The notes under the pieces: model-generated
Database searches by the model: none
Told to the model about the DNA's origin: nothing
Seen by the model: only the letters and a program-made list of their open reading frames with translations
NCBI GenBank assembly: GCA_950022655.1
Contig: OX465583.1
Span: 30,097,360 to 30,161,359, forward strand
Direction of reading: 5' to 3'
DNA: 64,000 nucleotides
Source: Alentia gelatinosa
Lineage: Eukaryota > Annelida > Polychaeta > Phyllodocida > Polynoidae
Program-made: the position numbers and the translations under genes
Shown: one piece after another, positions 62,616 to 64,000 of the stretch
Layout of the letters: each line of letters begins with the position of its first letter
How positions within the stretch are numbered: position 1 is the first letter of the stretch

Positions 62616-63182
62616 AATATGATTTTTTGATGTTTATATGGCTTTCTGTTAATGCTTCCTAGCATATTGATATACCCGCGCATATGAAACCAGTCTGTTT
62701 TGTTTATTTTCTATGAGTAATACCATCTAAATCTCAAAGGAATTGAAATTTGGTATACGAAGCAGGTATTTCCCAGTTGTAGGATTAGTAGTAGAAAAAG
62801 TACCCTTTTCACGAATATAACTGTAATCTGTTTGGCAGGGATTTGCAAGAAAAAGATTGTCCTTTCGGGAAATCTAGATTAGAAATGCGAAACTGAGATA
62901 CCCCAGAAAGTAGAATCGTAGTAGAAAGAAAATCCTTTTCGGGGACTTTAACCCTTTATGGGCTCCTATTACTAGTATTAGATCATGCTGTAAGGGGACG
63001 CATCTTCACAGGCCAATTGTAAATATTTGATTACTTCATCAAGTGGTATATCCTTATTACTACCAATCCTGCCTAGAACTGTTAAACATAGTAATATACC
63101 TACATTCTCTACGTTCCATGTTTATGGAACCATTATTCCTTTTATTATCACATTAAAACTGTGATTTTTAAAAATCTCCAAA

Positions 63183-63265
63183 GCTGATGCCTTAAGGCAC
63201 CACAACGCCTGGCCCGGATGATGCCTCAAGGCACCTCCCTCCTGGCCCAGATGATGCCTCAAGAT
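63183..63265 (+). repeat. Two-and-a-half-copy tandem repeat
   Basis: GATGCCTCAAGGCACC then CCTGGCCCAGAT, period about 37 bases. CCTTAAGGCACC and CCTCAAGGCACC are themselves near-palindromic. Confidence 0.75.
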
Positions 63266-63835
63266 GACACCCACCGCGAATGGGTTTTGAATTAAACAAG
63301 GAGTCCACAATGAGTCTTTGATGGAAGACCTTGTCTTTTAAAAGACTGCCAATATTTGGTAGTTGTGGCTGCGTCACCAGGCAGGTAGCGTAAATGTGAT
63401 TACGTCCTCTGTCTCGTAACATGAGCTCTGGGCCTGATTAGGTAAAACAAAGGGCCTCGCTTATTTAATCTAAAAGATTATCCCAGAATGAGAACAGTGG
63501 CGGATTAACACCCCGGCCAAGTGCCAGATCTCGAGCCAGATAACGCTGCTATTATTACTGCAGCTTTATTGACGGTTTTGCAAGGAGAGGTAGCTAACAT
63601 GTTTTTGACATTGAATTATCTCAGCTGCTCATAGGGTAAAGAATGTATGTTGATTCAGTGGGTGTCTGAGATTATTTCAGGCAAACTTAACGTTAGGAGA
63701 TGATAAAAGTTCATAGTCTTTCCCTATTTTGGTGAAAGAAAAGAGACAATAGTCGAAAAATAATCCATATCTATTATCATCTTTTCAAAAACGTTATATG
63801 AGTAAATGTTTTCTGGACGGGGCTAGTGACTTACA

Positions 63836-63890
63836 GGGCAGCTACCGCTAGAATGGGCAGCTACAGGGGGCAGCTACCGCTAGAATGGGC
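63836..63890 (+). repeat. 31-base tandem duplication
   Basis: GGGCAGCTACCGCTAGAATG then GGC is present twice, the copies separated by AGCTACAG. Confidence 0.85.
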
Positions 63891-64000
63891 AAAAACTAAA
63901 CCTAATAGTTTGCTGTGTTCTATGGTAAAGTTCTCAAGGGCTATTTTAAAATTATTATTCAAAATTAATTCTGAATGCAACATGTTTACATTGCAAGTCC

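Larger units (their letters stand above)
61447..64000 (+). other. Downstream intron or 3' flank
   Basis: AT-rich. Apart from the candidate last exon at 62464 and two small tandem repeats, no further coding block and no LIM-domain Cys/His pattern was seen. Confidence 0.65.

Overview
This is a eukaryotic, AT-rich, repeat-dense window, most likely from a mollusc or a related lophotrochozoan. The organism assignment is an inference. It rests on long introns with GT...AG borders, on several copies of two tRNA-derived SINE families with mollusc-style tails (a conserved 'TGATCACTGCCCCTGT' core and a 'GGGACGTTAAAC' plus A-rich end), on MITE-like inverted repeats, and on many short minisatellites. I see no rRNA, tRNA gene, CRISPR array, operon or bacterial signal.

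The backbone is one plus-strand gene running through most of the window. Eight exons join by matched splice phases: 11124-11275, 29312-29415, 30885-31106, 42793-43017, 50834-50977, 56565-56918, 59698-59814 and 60958-61446. Together they encode about 602 residues. The product starts with the C-terminal two thirds of a PDZ domain and continues as a low-complexity linker rich in Ser, Pro, Gln and Gly. It includes a 41-residue tract with 32 Gln, a proline-rich segment followed by a basic KG-x-x-LF-x-KR motif, and a final block with an RGILKPS motif. The nearest families I recognise are the PDZ scaffolds of the muscle Z-disc and actin cytoskeleton (synaptopodin-2-like, or ALP/Enigma/Zasp). I cannot choose between them without the missing ends. 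The first half of the PDZ domain lies upstream of the window or was missed. No LIM domain is visible downstream before 64000.

Every junction from exon 3 to exon 8 is phase 1, and those exons are multiples of three. Each one could be skipped or included without breaking frame, which suggests a heavily spliced linker. I propose a further in-phase cassette exon (14554-14670, phase 2 on both sides), an in-phase alternative last exon (62464-62615), and one weak cassette candidate (34772-34942).

The rest is intron. Region by region: 1-11.1 kb holds an AT microsatellite, a pyrimidine-rich tract and degenerate minisatellites; 11.3-29.3 kb (an 18 kb intron) holds G-rich and C-rich satellites, SINEs, an inverted-repeat element and a MITE; 31-42.8 kb holds minisatellites, SINEs and a perfect 98-bp duplication; 43-56.5 kb holds a fold-back element, tandem arrays, a 1.1 kb strand-asymmetric purine-rich tract and a GC-rich patch that may be an internal regulatory element; 61.4-64 kb holds small repeats. 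An 11-base inverted motif, TGAGCAGCTCA, and its relatives recur throughout the window, both dispersed and inside tandem arrays.
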